Shown here one piece after another: positions 59,001 to 64,000 of a stretch of 64,000 nt of DNA. The notes below the pieces were generated by a model. That model did no database searches. It was not told where the DNA came from and was given only the letters and a program-made list of their open reading frames with translations. Origin of the DNA: Helopsaltes ochotensis (Eukaryota > Chordata > Aves > Passeriformes > Locustellidae); assembly GCA_013400155.1 (NCBI GenBank), contig VXBM01001077.1, forward strand, positions 1 through 64,000, in the 5' to 3' direction. The first letter of the stretch is position 1, and every line of letters begins with the position of its first letter. The translations under genes were made by a program, and so were the position numbers.

Positions 59001-60021
59001 CCCTTCAGAGGGCTGGGGCTGGGTTAGATCAGCAGCCTTCCCGCTGGATTAACGCAGAGCTTTGCAGCTCTGCCGGCACCATGCCCGTGCCTGTCAGGAT
59101 CTATCAGACAGCCAAGGCTTAACAGCTAATAGAGTAACAGAGTGAAGAGAATGAAATTACCCCTTTCTGAAATAGCCAGAAACACCCTAGCTACGATTTT
59201 ACAGAAAGGAGGCTACTGCACTATTGGGGGCTGCATGCCCAGGGAAGTGCCCAGGTTGCAGTGGACAGTCCAGAGCTGAAGGGGCAGAGTGGTTCCCATC
59301 TCAACTGCCAACCATGGAATGGGGTTCAGGGGCATCCCAAAACAACTGGGATGGACCAGGAACACTGAAGGGACAGAAAGATGGGAAGAGGGTTGTGAAA
59401 TAAATGGCAGTGCAGTGGCTGTTTTCCTTTGCTGCTGATCCCTTAAAATGTCATTGTCATCTGAAGGGTTGAGGGAACAAAGAGAAGGTTTGGGGCCTTC
59501 AGGCTTGGTTGTTGTTTTTTTTCTTTAATATATATTTTTAATGTGTACTGATCTAAAGTTAAAGTAACTCAGGATGAATGGTTGCTTTCACCTTTTTATC
59601 AAGACCGGCATGTCTTGCTCAGACAGACCCCACAAGTCAGTCAGCTCCTGCGATGCTCCTCACGTGTTTCCTCACATGGCCTCCAAAGTCTTTGCACTCC
59701 CCACACCCCACCGTGTGTGCATCAACGTGACCCCCTCCAGGCATCAGGAGTCAGCTGGAGCCATCACATGGTGGCCCTGGTCGGGGCAGAGGGAACCTGT
59801 CAGACCACAACCACAACGGCAGGCATGTTCCTAGGTCTGCTTGTCACCACCAGTTCTGGCCCATCCTCCCATGTCCTCCTTATAAACCACTGCAGAATAA
59901 GACAGCAAATCCACAGCATGTAAACCAAGCATAGAAAGATTACAAGCCTCTTCTCCCTTGTACTCGTGTTAGTTATGGGAAAAAAAAAAGTGCTTAAGAC
60001 CCCACAGCTGGTGTTTGACAA

Positions 60022-60027
60022 TTTATT
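60022..60027 (-). terminator. CRYGN: CRYGN poly(A) signal
   Basis: On the minus strand AATAAA lies about 75 bases past the CRYGN stop codon, followed by TTGTCAAACACC and a GTGGGG run. Short 3' UTRs like this are usual for gamma-crystallin genes. Confidence 0.7.
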
Positions 60028-60100
60028 CCGGGGGTCAGCGAGTGGAGAGGAGGGTGATGCTCAGTGTCGGCAGGCCATGGCTGGCAGGGTGAAAGCTCAG

Positions 60101-60236
60101 CTAGAAGTAGTTGACGACTCTCCTGATGGACTGGACGCTGGCGCTGCGCGCCTGCCACTCGTTGAAGCTGCTGAACTCGCCGCGCTCCACCACGTACATG
60201 CGGCCTCGGTAGTTGGGCTCCTCGTACAGCACCCAC
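60101..60236 (-). CDS. CRYGN: Gamma-N crystallin, last exon (partial gene)
   Basis: It encodes the fourth Greek-key motif and C terminus of a beta/gamma-crystallin, a stable protein of lens and other eye tissue. The 136-base exon starts after a CCAG acceptor, adds one base to a split codon and gives 44 residues, from WVLYEEPNYRGRMYVVERGE to SIRRVVNYF. It stops at TAG (60,101-60,103). The motif has the expected Tyr, the conserved Gly of YRG, the Gly of ERGE and the following Ser. Gamma-N is known for a hybrid gene structure in which the C-terminal domain is split into two exons as in beta-crystallins; a single-motif last exon fits this. The position beside WDR86 supports CRYGN over other gamma-crystallins. 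The remaining exons are not seen in the window. Confidence 0.92.
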
Positions 60237-63200
60237 CTGGCACAAAGGGAGGCTCTCCTGGGTGCCAGCCCTGCTCCCTGTGCTGCATTCAGGCACCACT
60301 GCACACCACCAGGGCCTGATGGCCAGCCCCAGCCCGCACACAGAAATGCTCCTGGTGGGATTCACTGTGGCCGCTTCCCCGCGCTCCCCCCAGCGTGGCC
60401 TGGCAGATACCCACAGCCAGACTAGACCTTGCCTTTGGAAGGTGTTTTGGATTACACCAGCAATAAAGCCTGGGCCCAAGGTCTCCCTGCTTCACATTAC
60501 TATGGGAATGGACCTCTCTGAGCTTCACCATGTGCAACAAAAACAATTTAATAGCATTTGATAGTGCTAAAGAAAGACGTGAGTCCCCTCAGCCCCTGCA
60601 TAAACCCCTTTTTTAGGGACTGTAAGGAGAAACATGCAATGCTTGATGGATGTTCTGCCTCTTTGAACTGATTCATTAGCTATGATGGGAACCATATTTA
60701 GCAATCTCTCTCTGTTAGTAATTCTTAATGGCCTCTTTGATGCTTTCCACCAGAGAGCAGGGCTTGGCTTGGTTACCTTTACTTTATCTCTACATCCAGA
60801 ATTAATGACAGCATTCCCTTGGAATGCAGTCAAATAGATACAACATTCAATAACCTTGGTGACTTTGGTAAGCCTGACTTCTTCACCTGGCTTGGCTACA
60901 GCGTTCTCCATTGCCCTGGCTTGTGACATGTCTTTCTCCATTTGAAGGTCAAGTCAGGAGCAATTCTGATGGCCAAAAAGGACAACTTTTCAGCTTTTCT
61001 CTCCCTTTATTTCACATGATCTTACTGTGGCCTCAAGTGTCACCCCTGTCCTCTATCTGAGTGCCCCATGCTTCTTCACCAAATTTTGCATTGCTCTGAC
61101 AGTTTAACAGTCAGGTTTCCACCCTATCATTGCTCAGCTGATCATCTCTGCCTCTTTCCTCTCATCCCCATATTTCTTAAGATTTTATAGGATCTCTGCT
61201 GCTTTTCTCATCTATTTGCTCAGCAGTGACAGCAAAGCAGAAATGCAATCCTCCAAATCATTTGGTTTCTGTGGTCTGTCATTGCAGGAATTCATCTGGG
61301 ACATTGGGGAGGTTGGGATTTACTGTATGTGGGATTTCCAGGGAGAAACTTCTTCAAGTACTGGAGGGGTCAGAGACTGCTGGGCCTTAAGGGTTAGACA
61401 ACAGCTGGTGAACTCAGATCAGTCTAACCCAAAGCAAAAAGCTAGAGGCTTAGGAAAAAAAGTTGTTTATAAAACCAGCCACCCACGGGCATTATTTAAA
61501 AAACAAACCAAGAAAAGTTTGGGGTGTTTATCAAGGCACCTTACAGGTTCCTTGACATATTTGTTTTGTGTTTCTGAGAGGACATGAGGAGGGACTGTGG
61601 TGGTCCCTTCTCTCAGATCCCTGTGCAGGAGCAGGAGCAGCACGTGGGTACCAGCATGGGATCCTGTGCCTTGGTTCTGTGAAAGAGCATCCTGTAGTAC
61701 CAGAGCCCCGCGCGTGGCATCGCTGACTTGGCTCCTACAAAAAAACCACCTCCCTCTCTGGCACTTGCTGCAGCCAGTTTATATCCAAACTGGAATTACA
61801 AAGTCATCCTCAGCCTTTTCCTTTGATGCTCACTTTGCAGCACGAGGGGAAGGCTGCCCACTGCTCACCTGTGAGTGTAGTGTACCCCCACCACATACCC
61901 ACATACGTGTGCAGTGACAGAGAGTGTCCTCAGCTTAATTAACAACAATTTAAAAACTTTTCCTTCTCTTTCTTTTCAGCTCTTCTGCTCTAGGACATCT
62001 TGCAACAACAGGTGGACCCTGGGGAATAGAGCAGGGGGAAGAGCAGCCCCCCGTCAGACAGTCACTGTCTTTCCCAAGACTTCTTCCCAGACACATGGTT
62101 GATGTGTCTGCACTGTTACATGGAGGGAATGGGAGAGGCTTTGGTGTAGATGGAAGCAGACTGAGTGACCTGGTGTGGTGGTAAGAACCCCCACTGGCTT
62201 GTCCCTCGGTGTAGGGAAGGCTGGAAAAAACCCCAAACCCAAAGGAATAAAAGGAATAGCAGAGAGATGGGAGTGAAGTGTGTTGGCAGTGCAAGGTGAT
62301 GAGTGAAGGACTGTATGGCTTACTTAGCTGTTCCTTTATTGCCTAAAATTTACGTTCTCTGAGACCATCAGCGAGAGGGGAAATCAACTCAGTCAGGAGC
62401 CCAGAAAAAAAAAAAAAAACCCAAAAAGAAAGGGATGATCCTGTCCTCAAGCCCAGCATGGGAGAGCTGATCCAGGCACATAGCACACAGCCCTCAAACA
62501 TCTCAGGGCTGTGTTTCATTAGCACGTAATCCCAGAGGACATGGGAATAAAATGCTCATGGAACCAACTCAAACTCTGTAAGCCAAAATTGGCTGCTCAA
62601 ACTGAAAAATGAGGAGGGGAATGTTGTAGCATCAGCCTGAACCAAGCAGAAGGCTTTCTGTGGAGCTCAAAGTCACTCATTCTCCATGTAGGACTTGAGC
62701 AGTGCCACAGGCAGGTATTGCCTTTGCTGAGAAATATGCGATGTTCATTGGGCAGCAGCATTTGGGTACCTGCTCTGCCTTGTATTTCACAACCTGACTG
62801 CAGAACAGCTACCAAACACTCATGAATGCTTCAGCAGAATAAAGGGTTGGTCTGGCTCCTTCAAGTTATTCCACTGTAGTGTAGAATAGCTCTTTTTGGG
62901 TATTCTCTCTTGGACCGCAAAACAAATCCAGCTTTTGAAAATTGTTATTTCTAGGCCATTCTCCGTGGAGTGGCTGAGGCACAAAGGGGGACAAGAACCA
63001 CTCATCTTCATCTAAAATCAGATGATACCATATGTGATCCTGGAGCTGGCTCTGCCCGTGGGACGGGCGAAGCCGCTCACCACAAACCTGCAACAGCTTC
63101 CGAGGAGGCGGTGACACCTCAGAACTGCTCCAAAATAGGAGTCAGCATGGCTTCAACGGCTTTGCCATCACCTTTCTGGCTGTGTGGGGTAGCAACTGCC

Positions 63201-64000
63201 CCCCCCAGAAGGGCAGCAGGGAAGGTGCTGGAGCCCCTCAGGCTCACCATGCACCATGCCAAAGTTTCTCTCCATTCCCGTGTTTCCAGATGATCCATCA
63301 TCACAGCCACCTCCACAAAGCGCAGGCAGTAACTTTTTATCAGCACATGACACCATCCATGGATTTTGAAATGGAAACAAATATTTCTGTATCCAACAGA
63401 TGTCGCGTTGTGGGAACTGAGGGTGAAAATCACGGAGTGAGGCTGTGGCTGAAACTCCCTTTCTCCACTGACCCCATCTCCTCTGCTCCCTAAACAGCAA
63501 AGGATGAGTCCTGGGACAGCTTCGCCAGGTTATGCCCAGCACCACCTATACCCCTGGAGGCACTGGGGTTTAAATGGTCCATCCAAAGGAGAAAAGTGGT
63601 GCTATCTCATCCCCTTCTCTGCCTGCTCTCACCTCTCTGCAGTGGCATCTCATCCTTCCGTCCCTCCTCCTGCAGCCTGGGACAGCAGGTCCCCCTGCAT
63701 TGTCCTGCCTTTTAATTGCCTTTACAGACCTTTCCAAGCATGTCCAACACTGATTTTCCCAGGATCTGAATGTAATGCTACAGACCTCAGTGAGTTTCCT
63801 CACCACGCTCCTCTCCGTGCTTTATTTTTTCCCATTTTTTTCTCACTATTCATAGACCTTGAGAAGTCCTGTAATGTTAACACGAGCAATCCAGACTCCC
63901 ATGTGATGGAGAGCAAGCTTTGTGCCCTTTATATATTTCGTAGGGGAGGGGGGAAATCAATCTGAGAAATTCAAGTGCTTGAAAGTTTCTGGGCAGCTTC
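60237..64000. other. Presumed last intron of CRYGN, no exon found
   Basis: I looked on the minus strand for a third Greek-key exon and for the N-terminal-domain exon and found none. The rest of CRYGN should lie beyond 64,000. No clear repeat element is present; a poly(A) run lies at 62,404-62,420. The short frames here overlap on both strands and look like chance. Confidence 0.5.

Larger units (their letters stand above)
44700..60020. other. Gene-poor interval between WDR86 and CRYGN
   Basis: About 15 kb without a coding exon that I can support. It holds one CR1 fragment (55,752-56,060), an ATT-rich microsatellite (53,901), an A/C-rich tract (54,388), short GA runs (50,880 and 50,990) and homopolymers (50,458). 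Frames at 51,088-51,585 and 58,511-59,122 are long but lack splice context and recognisable content. AT-rich, repeat-free stretches near 45,740, 56,640-56,930 and 58,080-58,310 could be regulatory. Confidence 0.5.

Noticed and set aside
58511..59122. 203-codon open frame
   Set aside because: Overlaps several frames of similar length in other phases and strand; no domain, no splice signals. Not excluded as a non-coding transcript.

Overview
This window is vertebrate nuclear DNA and almost certainly comes from a bird. The genes are split into short exons with GT-AG introns. The only clear dispersed repeats are CR1-type LINE 3' fragments with the avian tail of repeated ATTCTRTG and the internal block 'GGTTGGAAGGGACC' or its complement. 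The gene order NUB1 - WDR86 - CRYGN matches, from memory, the block on human 7q36. I cannot name the species from sequence alone.

Layout. (1) 1-5,300: a candidate 3'-terminal coding exon of an unidentified plus-strand gene (1,323-1,885), then intergenic DNA ending in two CR1 fragments placed head to head. (2) 5,330-19,505: NUB1 on the plus strand. It has a CpG-island promoter, one non-coding first exon and 14 coding exons that join without a frame break into 611 codons plus stop. (3) 19,505-21,600: the gap between the convergent 3' ends of NUB1 and WDR86, holding a small CpG-rich island. (4) 21,600-44,700: WDR86 on the minus strand. Six coding exons give 398 codons and eight WD repeats, with long introns that carry two purine-only minisatellites. 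Its promoter lies in a large CpG island interrupted by a 245-base run of N. (5) 44,700-60,000: a gene-poor interval with one CR1 fragment, a few simple repeats and some AT-rich stretches that may be regulatory. (6) 60,020-64,000: the last exon of CRYGN on the minus strand, with its poly(A) signal, and the start of the intron leading to exons beyond the window.

The three named genes are not an operon and need not act together. NUB1 is a UBL-UBA adaptor that sends NEDD8 and its conjugates (and FAT10 in mammals) to the proteasome. WDR86 is a poorly characterised beta-propeller protein. CRYGN is a beta/gamma-crystallin. I found no CRISPR, prokaryotic or viral system. The points most worth following up are the unidentified terminal exon, bird-specific changes in WDR86 and NUB1 (acidic runs), the conserved-looking tail of WDR86, the intergenic CpG island with minus-strand splice donors, and the paired 8-bp and 9-bp purine minisatellites. 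Exon boundaries were chosen by hand from splice consensus, reading frame and remembered human proteins; no alignment was run.
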